Shown here: positions 32,526 to 44,571 of the stretch, one piece after another
Numbering within the stretch: position 1 is the first letter of the stretch
Layout of the letters: every line of letters starts with the position of its first letter
Assembly (NCBI GenBank): GCA_037953625.1
Contig: CM075649.1
Coordinates: forward strand, 62,480,660 to 62,544,659
DNA: 64,000 nt
Origin: Crotalaria pallida
Lineage: Eukaryota > Streptophyta > Magnoliopsida > Fabales > Fabaceae
Direction of reading: 5' to 3'
Position numbers and translations under genes: made by a program
The notes under the pieces: model-generated
Seen by the model: only the letters and a program-made list of their open reading frames with translations
Told to the model about the DNA's origin: nothing
Database searches by the model: none

Positions 32526-34228
32526 GATCTGCGATACCGCTGCTTAAGGAGATCAGGGCCAAACTAACAAAAGGTACGAGACAATTCAAAATTTAGATAA
32601 ACCTTTTAGGTACTTTCAATCTGCATCTCTATTAAATTTTAGTGTAGAACATCCTAAATCAATTCTCTTGGAATTTTAAATTCCTAATCCTGTGTTTCTA
32701 GAAGTTGTGAAACCTAAGCAAATACTCATCTTTAGTCCAATCATGAGTACCATCTAAAGGAACACGTAGGAAAAACCTTACTTAGTTATAAGACCGTAAC
32801 GAGAGACCTAACCAAAAGCCTTATGATAGTGTCGTCCTCTAATAGAGTGTAGGGTCAGGATTGGTCATCCTTTCTCTTGCATCTATTAAAAGATAACGCA
32901 GTGATGTACAGTGGATAAATGTGAGATTGGGACTGACCACCTCGGTCTTCGCGTTTATTTGCATGCTATATTATTGCAACCATCTAGTTGAGATCCGAAT
33001 AAACCATCTAGGGATTCTATCTCGGTTAAAAGCCCGATTTAACTTTAATCCTATAGGATAATTACTAAGACTCGTAAACAGTGATTCGCAAACCAACTCC
33101 ATTCAAGACATTCATATTCTATAGTTCCACCGAGAACGTCCAACTAAATGATCGAGCCACCCCTCTAACTGGCATGCGGACTTAGCCGTATGTGTGGGTG
33201 TGAAGAATACAGCTAGTCAATTCTTGGAATCAACCCAGTGTCCCTGTTTTCGACTTACTCAGGTATGTTGATACTAAGTGGGGGAGACTTAACAACACAA
33301 TTTGGATCCTACCCAAGCGACAATAACTAGTAGTCATACCATAAGCCTTAGGACTACTAAACAGATGATTCCAAACGCTTCGCGGAGGATCGAATGATAG
33401 TTAAACTTGAGGTAAAGCAATACCTTCCCAAAAATAAAACTGAATTGAGAAACAACAGCTAGACCTTGACCTTGACCCTCAAGAGGAATCTCCATCAAGA
33501 TGTTCTGCCGGAACATCGCAAGTGATAATCCAAGTCTTTTGGGACTCTGTTCGTTTGATAAGACCCCGGTTGACCAAGATTAACCAAGTAACTGCAGATC
33601 CATAGAAAAACACATCCTTCGACAGCTCTCTGCTGAGAATGCACACTTTGGGGATAACCTCCATTGTCTTCTTGCTTGACATGTATCCAGTACACCCTGG
33701 GTCGTCTTGCAAAGACCATGAGACTCACTCTTGAGTGCTTCATGTTTCTTCTTTTCTTCTTCACTCTCTACAAGCTTCAAGCATCTCAGATGTATACGCG
33801 AGAATTCGCCAAGTCGTAGAAACCTGGCATAGTTCTATGCCTACCGATAGATAGTTACCCACGTGCCCTCCTTTCAACCTTGAATACCGATTGGGAACCT
33901 GTGTACTCTATCCTAGGCAACGGATGATTATGCCCATTAGCATGAACATAATCAAGTATGTCAATGCTAAGTGGGGGAGGATTTCAATCCAAGGAATGGG
34001 AAATGGAACTTTAATAATAAGAAAACTGACGATCCTGTCTAGGTAGAAATGATACATTGTATTCGAGGACAAGAATTGAAATAGGCATGACCCTAATCAC
34101 ACCCGGAGTGGGGAATAAAGACCGAAGGGAAGTGAAAACCGAAGTCAAAAACTTTAACAATGGGATGGTTCTCCAATTACGGAACTCAACGGAATTTCGG
34201 GACGAAATTCTAATAAGTGGCGGAGAAT
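32526..34228 (+). mobile_element. Family B internal region downstream of the AlkB-like gene, copy 2
   Basis: Near-identical to 27103-28805, ending with the same purine tract. No recognisable gene. Confidence 0.6.
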
Positions 34229-36849
34229 TGTAACATCCCGAATTTTAATTCAAATAATATTTAGAATAACGATAAGATTTGGAAGTAAGGATTATTCTAA
34301 AAAAAAAATTTAAAATGATGGATTAGGAGTTCTTTGAATTCCATAAAGGAATCAAGAAGCATTGGCATCAAAAAGGAGGTTGAAAGATGAACAAAAGAGC
34401 ATTAGAAGCAATGTTTTTGGTGTTATAAACACCCTATATTAGGAAATTCAAAATAAAAGATTTACAACTCAAAACATAAATTCCACCGTTGGATGTGAAG
34501 TATGATATGCAAGAAAGCTTGCCTTAAAATTTGAGGAAGATCCAACGGTTAACGAAGAAGTTATGGCCGTTCAAAGTCGGGGTGCTGAAAATCCTGCAAC
34601 TTAATCGATTAATCTGCAACTTAATCGATTAAGACCTGAAGGGGGGGGGGGGATTTAATCGAGTAATACTCGATTAAATGCTGTAGATGCAGAAAATGAT
34701 AAAGTGCAGCACGCGTTCTTTCTTGCCATAATCGAAGCTCTCTCTCCTAGGGCACTAAACCACTCATTCCAATTGATCAATCCCCAAGGGAATCACTCCA
34801 ATTTCATCACCCAAGTCCTTCCTTGTTGCTTCAAGTAAGTGTTTGCGTTTGTGTTCTTCTATTTCTCTCTCCCTAGAACTCGAATCTCTTTCTCCCTCTT
34901 CCTCCCATGAAGCTCTAATCATCCTCCTTGAGGGACCTTGAATGGGGCACGAATTTCCCTCATGATTTTGGGGTAAAGGCTTAACAATTTGTCCCTTTAT
35001 TGTATTGATTTTAGGTTCCTCCCTATCCATTTGATTGGTGGCTATTGCTCAAGCTTGTTCCAAGGCTCCCATTCTCTCTCTATCTCTAGGAGCTTGAGGT
35101 AAGGAGTGGGTATTAGTGAGTATTACCATACTCTGGGGTTTAGTTTACAATATGTATATAATGGGTACTAAGAGTTATGTGTTAGATTAAGTTGATATAC
35201 TATAGGGTAACAAATAACTAGAGCACGTGACATAGGAAAAAGAATTAGATGATGATGTGCTTTGTTTTTGATATTTGGCTTACAAGCTTGTGAATTGGTG
35301 ATGTTTATAATTTAAGTGCTTATTTTTTTAAATGAGTGAGCCATGCTATGATTAGACACCAAGGAAAAGAATGGAAATCATTTAGGAAGGGTAGTTAATA
35401 AATAGTACTTATGAATCAATGATAATGATGACAATATTGATGAAATGTTGAGTTGTGCTAAATAAGTTATGAGATATAATGGTGATGAATTTAAGAATAT
35501 GTTGATTGGTGCTAATTAACGATAAAATATGATTGTGATGAGTTGATAATGTAAATGTGAATTTGTGGTGATTGAGTGAGTAATTCACTTGTCAAAAAGT
35601 GTAAGTGGTTGTAAGGGGTAATGAAATGGTTGATATGAATAAGAGAAAATGTTATTGTGGAAAATGAATATGAGAATGATCCTGGACGCTGTAAGACGTG
35701 ATCGCACATGAGTGCGAACGCTGTAGGTCGTGACCAGGGAAAGGAATGAAAATACACTCGGACGCAGTAAGATGTGACCGTGCATGGGCGCGGACGCAGT
35801 AGGTCGTGACCGGGGGAGAATAAAAATGTACCTGGACGCAGTAAGACGTGATCGCACATGGGTGCGAACGCTGTAGGTCGTGACCAGGAGAGAATGAAAA
35901 CATACCTGGACACAGTAAGACGTGACCGTGCATGAGTACGGATGCAGTAGGTCGTGACCAGGGGAATAAGATGAAAGTAACAAACCCGGACGCAGTAAGA
36001 CGTGACCGTGCATGGGTGCGAACGCAGTAGGGCGTGACCGGGGGAGAATAAAAACATACCTGGACGCAGTAAGACGTGACCGTGCATGAGTACGGACGCA
36101 GTAGGTCGTGACCAGGGACAAAATGAAAAGAGATGTGATTATATTGGAAAATCATAGACTAAAAGACTTGATAAAAGTGATGAGTAAGAACAAAGTGGAA
36201 ATAATTGAATTGTAAAACCAATGGATATGTTGACCATGAATTGTGTTATGCAGAGTTTTATTATATTGTTATCGAATTGTTAAATGTGTTTGGCTTAGTA
36301 TAGCATTATGTCATAATTGGAAACTGCTTCCCCATTTTATGTATAATACTCACTCCTTACTATTTCCACAGGTACCGAGGCAGAGTTTACACATGACCAG
36401 GCCGAGCCGGAGTACTCTCCCTCACAGGGAGAGTAGGGTTGGGATTAGATACTTTTGATTTGACCTAAGCCTCCGTATTATCTTTTGAGTGAGGTTTAGG
36501 ATAGTTTCTTTTGTGCATTGCTTATGATTTATTTTTGGGCATAGTTGCGGATATGGTCTCTTGTTTTGCATGCTTTGTACTGTTGCTGGCACTCTGACAC
36601 ACTATTGTTGATGTTTTACACTTGAGCCCATGGGGCAACTATGTGATGCACCTATTTCTATATTTGAGCCCTGCTGGCTACTGTTGCTACTAAATAATTG
36701 TGTTTATCAGGTTGAAGATTTAGAAAAGTCCGAAAAACAAACAATACTCCGTCCGTTTGACGGTTGATTTTAATGTAATAAAAATAAATTTTTAAGTCCG
36801 TATTTTTTATATAAGGGGAATTAAGGGTAAATAATTATAGGGTTTTACA
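34229..36849 (+). mobile_element. Family B LTR 3
   Basis: Full-length LTR; the end reads GGGTTTTACA instead of GGGTGTTACA. It has a G-run of 12, a minisatellite at about 35681-36118 and scattered substitutions relative to LTRs 1 and 2. The copia LTR resumes at 36850 with GAATAACTTGG, exactly where LTR 1 interrupted it apart from a few lost bases. Confidence 0.9.
35681..36118 (+). repeat. Minisatellite in LTR B3
   Basis: Six units as in LTR 1, slightly more diverged (for example GATGTGACC, GGGCGTGACC variants). Confidence 0.9.
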
Positions 36850-37109
36850 GAATAACTTGGTTTTTCCTTCCTTTTGGTCCCCTCACTTATATTCTGAATA
36901 GTGGCCATTATCCAAGATAACAAGCTTACATTCTATCATTGATTCTCTCTCTCTCGAGTGTTAAAATCATTTTCTCTCTCTAAACTCAACCAAGCATTCA
37001 TCTTTATTATTTGTCTTAGTGAGTTAAGAGAGTGTGCTTCATTTGTAAGAGAATTATTTGTTGTAAAATTCTCAAACACTCAAACACTTTAGCTTGTTTA
37101 GAAAATCTT
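36850..37109 (+). mobile_element. Copia 5' LTR, second segment
   Basis: Matches 45056-45318 of the 3' LTR up to TTAGAAAATCTT, then jumps directly into gag coding sequence. The last 0.8 kb of the LTR, the primer site and the gag start are deleted. Confidence 0.85.
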
Positions 37110-38801
37110 TGTAGAAGCAATAGACACCGATATTTGGGATGCAATTGAAAAAGGTCCTTATATTCCTAGAAGAGTGGTTAATGGTGAAGCCATTGTTATT
37201 CCTAGGACAAGTTGGAATGAAGATGATAAAAAGAAAGTTTCATATGATTTAAAAGCTAAAAATATCATCTTCTCCGCCTTGTCCAAAAATGAATTTCATA
37301 GGATATCACAATGCCAATCGGCTAAAGAAATGTGGGATACCTTGCAAATTACTCATGAGGGAACTAGTGAGTTAGAGACTCAAGATTAAATGCTTTAACT
37401 CATGAATATGAGCTCTTTCATATGTTCCCTAATGAGTCTATCAATGATATGCAAACAAGGTTCACACATATCGTTAACCAATTGGTTGGCCTAGGAAAAG
37501 AATTTAGAAATGGTGAAACTACTAACAAGGTCTTGAGATGTCTTGATAGTAGATGAAAACCAAAGGTGACCGCCATCAAGGAAGCTAAGGATATAAAATC
37601 TATGGACTTGACCACCTTGTTTGGGAAGCTTCAAGAACATGAGATGGAACTATCAAGACTTCACTTAAATGAAGACTCGGACAAGAAAAAGAAGAGCATC
37701 TCTCTAAAAGCCTCAACCAAAATGTCAAAAGAGGATGAAGATGAATCTTCAAGTGAAGGCTCCGATCGTGCTCTAAATGAGGAAGACATTAGTTTATTTG
37801 CCAAGAGGTTCAACAAATTCCTCAAAGGCAAAAAGGGTAGTTCATCATTCTCTAAGGACAAGAGACCTCAAGACAAAAGAATAAAGGATAGCAAGCCAAG
37901 AAACAAAAGCTCAAGTGAAATTGTGAAATGTCATGAGTGTGGTGGAATAGGACACATAAGAATGGAATGTCCCACCTACTTGAGAAAGAATGAGAAGAAG
38001 ACTCAAGATGGCAAGGGGAAGAGAGCTTACATTGTTTGGGATGAACCGGAAAAGGATTCCAAGTCAACCTCAAGTAGTTCGGATGATGAGGAAGCCAAGC
38101 TATGTCTAATGGCCAAGAATGACAATGAAGCCTCCTCAAGTAGTGAAAGAAATGACAATGAGAGTGAGGATGAGGTATCATCTAATTATTCTTACACCTC
38201 TTCTCATACTATTTCTTATGATGATTTGCTAAATGAGTATAATGAAATGTTAACTCAATTTGAAAGACTTGCTAAAGTTAACAAAGAAAAAGGAAAGAAG
38301 CTTTTCGAGTATCAAAAGGAAATCAATGAATTAGAAAAATCTATTAATGATTTGAAACTCCAAAATGCATCCTTGGAACTTGCTAATTCTAGTCATGTTT
38401 GTGAGAATGCAAATCAATCATATACCATCACTCATTGTGAAAAGTGTTGTGTGCTTGAAAATGAAGTTAATGATTTGAAAATCAAACTCAACACTTTTAA
38501 AAAAAGTGATAGAAACCTAGATCGGTTAATTGGTTCTCTTAGACACAATTCAAACAAAACCGGTCTAGGATATGTCCACAAGAAAAAGAAAAATAAAGAG
38601 GTTGGTTCATTCTCAAAAATTGATTTTACAAAGAAACCAACTTGCTTTTATTGTGGAAAATTTGGACATACAAACAATAAGTGCCATATCAAAAATTTTG
38701 GAATTCAAAATGGTACTTATGTTTGGATTAAGAAGGGAGAATCATCCATGACTAACAAAAAGGGACCCAACATAATTTGGGTACCCAAAATGAGCAAGTG
38801 A
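37110..38801 (+). pseudogene. Copia gag, N-terminally deleted
   Basis: The frame begins inside gag (AIDTDIWDAIEKGPYIP). It is broken by a frameshift near 37380 and a TGA at 37554-37556, then is open to 38801. It carries two CCHC zinc knuckles, CHECGGIGHIRMEC (from 37928) and CFYCGKFGHTNNKC (from 38644), between an acidic serine-rich region and a coiled-coil-like region. Gag would form the cytoplasmic particle that packages element RNA. Missing its N-terminus and interrupted, it cannot make normal particles. Confidence 0.85.
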
Positions 38802-38814
38802 TTGTGTTTTGTAG

Positions 38815-41800
38815 GTGTGCCTAAGAACCGGAAAGCAACTTTGGATACTTGATAGTGGATGTTCTAGGCACATGACGGGAGATAAGCGACATTTCATTGA
38901 GCTTACTCCTAAAGAAAAAGGATATGTCACATATGGAGACAACAACAAAGGCAATATACTGGGTATAGGTAAAATTGGTAATTCTTCCAACTTGGTTATT
39001 GATAATGTACTTTATGTTCAAGGATTAGAACATAATCTTTTGAGCATTAGTCAATTATGTGATATTGGTAACCATGTATTATTTACCTCTACTCATTGTC
39101 TCATAAAAAGTGACAAAGATGAATCTATCAAATTTGTTGGAAAAAGGTCTAATAACACTTACATGGTTGAATTGAATAATATCACTTCTTTAGTTTCAAA
39201 ATGTTTAATTAGCAAAGAAAGTGATACTTGGTTATGGCATCGTAGGACCGCTCACATTAATGTAAATCAACTTAAGAAACTTCAATCCAAAGACTTAGTA
39301 GTTGGTTTACCAAAGATCAATTTTCAAATTAAAGGTGATTGCACTCCTTGCAAGAAGTGCAAACAAACTAAAATCATTTTGGTTCCAAAAATGATGTGTC
39401 CACAACAAGACCATTGGAAATGCTTCATATGGACTTGTTTGGACCTTCTCAAGTAAAAAGCTTTGGTGGCAACTACTATGCCTTGGTGATTGTTGATGAT
39501 TTTTCAAGATTTACATGGACATTATTTTTAAATGCTAAGAGTGAGGTCTACACGTCTTTTAAACGCCATATTAAGCTTGCACAAAACCAAGTAAACCAAA
39601 AAGTGATTATAATTCGAACCGACCATGGAGGTGAATTTGAAAACTATAAATTTGATAGATTTTGTGATAAGCATGGAATTGAGCACCAATATTCGGCACC
39701 TAGAACTCCACAACAAAATGGAGTTGTTGAGAAGAAAAATAAGGTGCTAGAGGAACTTGCTAGAACCATGTTAAATGATTCTCAAGTACCTCAATACTTT
39801 TGGGCCGATGCCGTTAATACGGCTTGTTATGTAATGAATAGAATTTTAATTAGGCCCATGATAAAGAAAACCCCCTATGAGCTTTACAAAGGTAGAAAAC
39901 CCAATATATCCCATTTCCATGTTTTTGGATGCAAAGTCTACATTTTAAACAATGGAAAAGATCAACTTGGAAAATTTGATTCTAAATCGGATGAGGGAAT
40001 ATTTTTGGGTTACTCTTCTCATAGTAAAGCATTTAAAGTTTATAATAAACGAACTATGACTATTGAAGAATCTATATATGTTGTTTTTAATGAGTCTTCG
40101 AAAGAAGATAGTGTTTTATGTGAGGGTAGTGATGATGGACTTGAGATTTCAAATGTTGACAAAGAGATGGAAAAATCAAAGGATGAAGGAGAAGTCAAAG
40201 ATGAACTTGATCCGGCTTGGAAAACGGTGAAAGCTCACCCTATTGATAATGTCATAGGAGATCTTTCAAAGGGAGTATTAACTCGTAGGTCAATTCAAAA
40301 CATTTGTCATTTTGTTTCCTTTGTTTCTCAAATCGAACCAAATTCAATTAAGGAAGCAATTATGGATGAACATTGGGTTATGGCCATGCAAGAAGAGCTA
40401 AATCAATTTGTTAGAAATGATGTTTGGAAATTAGTGCCTATACCCGATGATCATACCATAATTGGTTTAAAATGGATTTATATAAATAAACTTGATGAAT
40501 CCGGTTTGATTATAAGAAACAAAGCGAGACTTGTTGCCCAAGGGTACAACCAAGAGGAAGGTGTTGATTATGATGAGACCTTTTCTCCGGTTGCACGTCT
40601 TGAGGCAATCCGAATCTTGCTTGCCTTTGCATCAATTACGAATTTTACTCTTTATCAAATGGATGTCAAGAGTGCTTTCTTGAATGGTTTCATAAATGAA
40701 GAAGTGTATGTTAAGCAACCACCCGGTTTTGAAAGTCATGAGTTTCCAAACCATGTTTACAAGTTGAAAAAGGCACTTTATGGATTAAAACAAGCTCCTA
40801 GAGCTTGGTATGATCGATTAAGTACCTTTCTATTAGAAAATGGCTTTCAAAGGGGAAAGGTTGATAATACACTATTCATCTATAAAACCAAAGAGGACAT
40901 TTTGTTAGTGCAAATATATGTAGATGATATTATCTTTGGTGCCACTAAGTGTCCTTGTGTAGAAAGTTCTCTAATTTGATGAAAAAGGAATTTGAAATGT
41001 CCATGATGGGGGAGCTCAAGTTCTTCCTAGGACTTCAAATCAAGCAAGTCAAGGAGGGGATTTTTGTGAATCAAGGAAAATATTGCAAGGAGCTCCTTGG
41101 AAAATTCGGAATGGACAAATGCAAAGAAGCATACACTCCCATGAGCACAACATGCTACCTAGACAAGGATGACAAAGGTAAACCGGTTGATGTTAGTAAA
41201 TATAGGGGCATGATAGGTAGTCTTCTATATCTTACCGCATCTAGACCGGATATTATGTTTAGTGTATGCATGTGTGCCCGTTTTCAAGCAAATCCTAAAG
41301 AATCACACCTATCCGCAGTTAAACATATTTTTAAATATCTTAAAGGAACAATTAACACCGGATTATGGTATCCTAGGGATGCTAGTCTTAGTTTAGTTGG
41401 CTATTCGGATTCCGACTTTGCGAGATGCAAGCTTGATCGCAAAAGCACTAGTGGTACTTGCCATTTATTGGGAAGTTCATTAGTGTCATGGTTTTCTAAA
41501 AAGCATGCTTATGTTGCTCTTTCCACCGCCGAAGCGGAATATATCGCCGCCGGTAGTTGTTGTGCTCAACTCTTGTGGATGAAACAACAATTATCGGATT
41601 TTGGTTTAAAATTAGAAAGTGTTCCATTAAAATGCGATAACACGAGTGCCATCAATCTAACTAAGAATCCGGTATATCACTCAAGGACTAAACTCATTGA
41701 AATTAGACATCATTTCCTAAGGGATCATGTTCAAAAGGGTGATTGCACAATTGAATTTGTAAGTACCACAAATCAATTAGCGGACATTTTTACAAAACCA

Positions 41801-41869
41801 TTGCCAAGGGATACCTTCTATCATATAAGAAGGGAACTTGGTATTTTAGAGGAGTCAAGTATAAACTAA
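38815..41869 (+). pseudogene. Copia pol (protease, integrase, reverse transcriptase, RNase H), frameshifted
   Basis: The protease motif DSGCSRHMTG is at 38851. Pre-integrase LWHRRTAHINVNQL follows, then an integrase core with LHMDLFGP, RTDHGGEFEN and PQQNGVVEKKN (D, D and E). Reverse transcriptase has VAQGYNQ, MDVKSAFLNG, LKQAPRAWYDRL and YVDDIIFGAT near 40916. RNase H has YSDSDFA, STAEAEY and KCDNTSA. Frame changes near 39375 and 40950 split it into three open pieces (38815-39456, 39396-40979, 40949-41869), and a further shift separates it from gag. All catalytic residues are readable, but no intact polyprotein can be made. Confidence 0.9.
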
Positions 41870-42064
41870 TTGATTTGTGCCATTTGAAAATCACCAAGTA
41901 TGTCTAAATTTAGTGTGTGATGATACTTGTTTGAAATTACCTTGAGATGTTATGAATTTATGTCTTTAATTGTGTGTGATTATGTTTCCTATCTGTTGTT
42001 TTCATTTCATGTGTTTAATTTTGTGTTTTTGTGTTTCAAAACTGTGTTTTTCAGCATAACTGAT

Positions 42065-42420
42065 AAAAACACTCGAGTGTTTATAAAATCACTCGAGTGA
42101 TTTTAATTCAAAATTAAATCAGTTTTAATTGAAAAAGTTTTTGAGCATGTCTGATGGAAAATACGCGAGTCTTTTTGAAAAGACTCGAGTCTTTTGGGCC
42201 AACACTCGAGTGAATCCCATTTCACTCGAGTGAATTCAAAGTTTCTGAAAATCTATCTTTCGGCCAACACGCGAGTGAATTATATTTCACGCGAGTGTTC
42301 TTCAGAATTTCTGAAAAACACGCGAGTGATTTAAAATTCACTCGAGTAATTTCCTCAGATATAGCCTACTGCTGCGATTTTCTTTTCATTTTACTCGAAC
42401 CTCTCTCTCTCTACTCGAGT
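42065..42420. promoter_or_regulatory. ACTCGAGT / ACGCGAGT cluster upstream of copia ORF2
   Basis: About eleven copies of CACTCGAGTG or CACGCGAGTG lie between the end of pol and ORF2, followed by a CT-rich stretch like those downstream of LTR promoters. The arrangement resembles 45820-45970 in the 3' LTR. It may mark an internal promoter for ORF2; this is inference. Confidence 0.45.
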
Positions 42421-42640
42421 TTTTTCTCTGTTCTCTCACCTCCATCTTCACAAATCTCACCCAAAACTCAAATGTCTTTCATATTTCAACTCTATTTCAT
42501 CTTCTAAACTCATTTCTACTCCTATTTCACATCAAATTCAAGTTTTTGAGCATCAAATTCATCATTCCCTTTCCAAAACCCTAACTCCCCAAAACCCCAA
42601 TTTCTCAAAATTTCTTCTAGTTTTTCACTTGTAAGTGCAA

Positions 42641-44023
42641 ATGGCTTCATCTTCGGACAATAGAAGAAAAGGGAAAAATCCAAGAATGGTGGAACCTCAA
42701 CCAATTGAAGAGGAGGAAGATGATTTCTATCAAAGGGAAAATTGCATTGAAAGGGAAAGAAAATTTGCTTCCAATGATTATGCAACACAATCTTGGGTAA
42801 GTGAAGCTTATCTCCTTAGTAGAGGATTCCCCTTTGTAGATGCCCTTAAAACACAAAAACTCATGGGTTTCCTATCATATAATGGCCCTATCTACATTAG
42901 GTTAGTTAGCCAATTTTATGCAACCTTTAGGCAAAATGGAAACTCATATGAGACCTCTGTGTTAGGACAACGATTTGAGGTTACCCCTAGGGCTTTATTC
43001 CAAGTCTTTGAGTTGTCACGATCGGGCGAGGGCACATCTAAAGGAGATGTTGACCCGATTTTTCGAAACATGCTCCGCCCCGATCGTGTATATCTCAAGG
43101 ACGAGAAGAAAGCAAACCAAATGACTGCCAACAATAGAGTCCTCCACTATCTCATTTGTCATATCCTGTTACCCCAAACATCTCCAAACTACTCCCGCCC
43201 AATTCAAATTGAGCTTCGTGTTATGGATGCCATTCTTAATGGCAATGTATTGAATTGGGCCTCCATTATCCTTGCTATAATGAAGCAAGCCTCCGACTCC
43301 AAACCTAAGCAAAACCTACCTTACCCGATGCATGTCTGCAGGCTCCTTCAGCACTTTGAGATTCCTATTTCGGAAAAGGAGCCTGTCGTTCGTCTTCCTG
43401 CAAAAATCCATGCCTTTTCTGATAACTCTTTGGGTAATATGGACATCAAGTACTTCGGTGATCGATGTATGTATTTTGATGAGGCAGCTGCTTTGAGAGG
43501 TCAGGGCAATGTTCAGCAGACTGCAGATCAGTTGGGCGTTGACCCTTAGCAGTTGGAGGAGGAGCAGGCCACTTTTGATCAGCAGGCAGGAGGGAGTAGT
43601 GGAGTACCCCAGGATGATCCTACTGATGGGATCAACTTTGATATGCCGGGGTCCTGGAACACCACATTTGCAGAGCACAGGGTATATATGGATGAGCGAA
43701 TGGATGGTTTTGATGGGAGGTTTGCCTCATTGGCTCATGAGGCTCAGGACTTTAGGACCTATATGACTGGGAGAGTTGATCGCATTGATGGGAGCTTGGA
43801 TGCTATTGACAATCAACTTCTAGAGCAGCGTGCAACTATGTTTGATATGAGGACTCAGATGGACATCCAGCACTCCGCTCTTCATGGTAGGCTTGATGCC
43901 GATTCTGCTAGCGTGGATGCGAACTTTGGACATGTGCGCTCCGATCTCAGTCAGATTCTGACAGCTCTTGGGAGATTCCAGCCCTATCATCGTGATGATG
44001 ATCAGCAACCACCACCCTCTTGA
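42641..44023 (+). pseudogene. Copia ORF2, plant-transposon-domain protein with one amber codon
   Basis: ATG at 42641 starts MASSSDNRRKGKNP. The frame is open to TAG at 43547-43549 and then continues in the same frame to 44023, about 460 codons in all. The first 300 residues (YLLSRGFPFVDAL, IYIRLVSQFYATF, LGQRFEVTPRALFQVFEL) resemble the 'putative plant transposon protein' domain common in legume and other plant retroelements. The tail is a predicted coiled coil with heptad-like L/I/M spacing and ends QQPPPS. SIRE-type elements carry an extra frame here, often called envelope-like, but I see no signal peptide or membrane segment. Function unknown. Confidence 0.65.
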
Positions 44024-44556
44024 GTCCTTGATGTTCATTTGCACTAGATTTTATGCTTTATGACTTTATTTAGTTATTTTGAGCTTTTGTTAATTTTGTT
44101 GGGAGTTGGATGTACCTATTTTCAAACTCATGTTTTATGGTTTGTGTATGGTGGATTAATGATGTATCTGCATTAATCATGATTTCTTCATGGATTTCAT
44201 GTTCCTTCATGGTTTTTCAATATTGCTTCATAGTCATATTTTGATTCTTATTTACTCTTAAGGGAAAGTTTTCTTATTGGTATCCTTCATTCTCCACCTT
44301 TGTTTCCAAAATGTTATATCTTTGATCATGACAAAAAGGGGGAGAAAGGAGATTAAAGAGAAAAGAGCATATTTTTTTCCGCTTTCTTGTTTACACTCTG
44401 ATGATATATGCTCTTACTCTGATACCAATGAGCACTTGATTATGATTATTATTGTATTACGTTGTGCTTGGCATTTTCTGGATTGTACAGGTTAAAAAGG
44501 TTCCTAGATTGAGGGGGAGCTCTCAAGTGCTAGAGGTTTAATTATTTTGTCATCAT

Positions 44557-44571
44557 CAAAAAGGGGGAGAT
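44557..44571 (+). promoter_or_regulatory. Polypurine tract of the copia element
   Basis: AAAAAGGGGGAGA immediately before the 3' LTR at 44572; the plus-strand primer site typical of this lineage. 44024-44556 between ORF2 and this tract holds no gene. Confidence 0.85.

Larger units (their letters stand above)
23383..36849 (+). mobile_element. Family B gypsy-type tandem array: LTR-internal-LTR-internal-LTR
   Basis: Three LTRs of about 2,620 bp (23383-26002, 28806-31425, 34229-36849) alternate with two 2,803-bp internal regions; the repeat period is 5,423-5,424 bp. Each internal region starts with a tRNA-iMet-type primer site and ends with a purine-rich ATTTCGGGACGAAATTC...GGCGGAGAAT tract. The tract and LTR start (TGTAACATCCCG) resemble plant Tekay-type gypsy elements. 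No gag or pol is present, so mobility would need proteins from another element. The array sits in the copia 5' LTR; the left TG and left target duplication have been lost, while GAATA at the right joins the copia LTR. By eye the copies are nearly identical, so the array is young. Confidence 0.9.
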
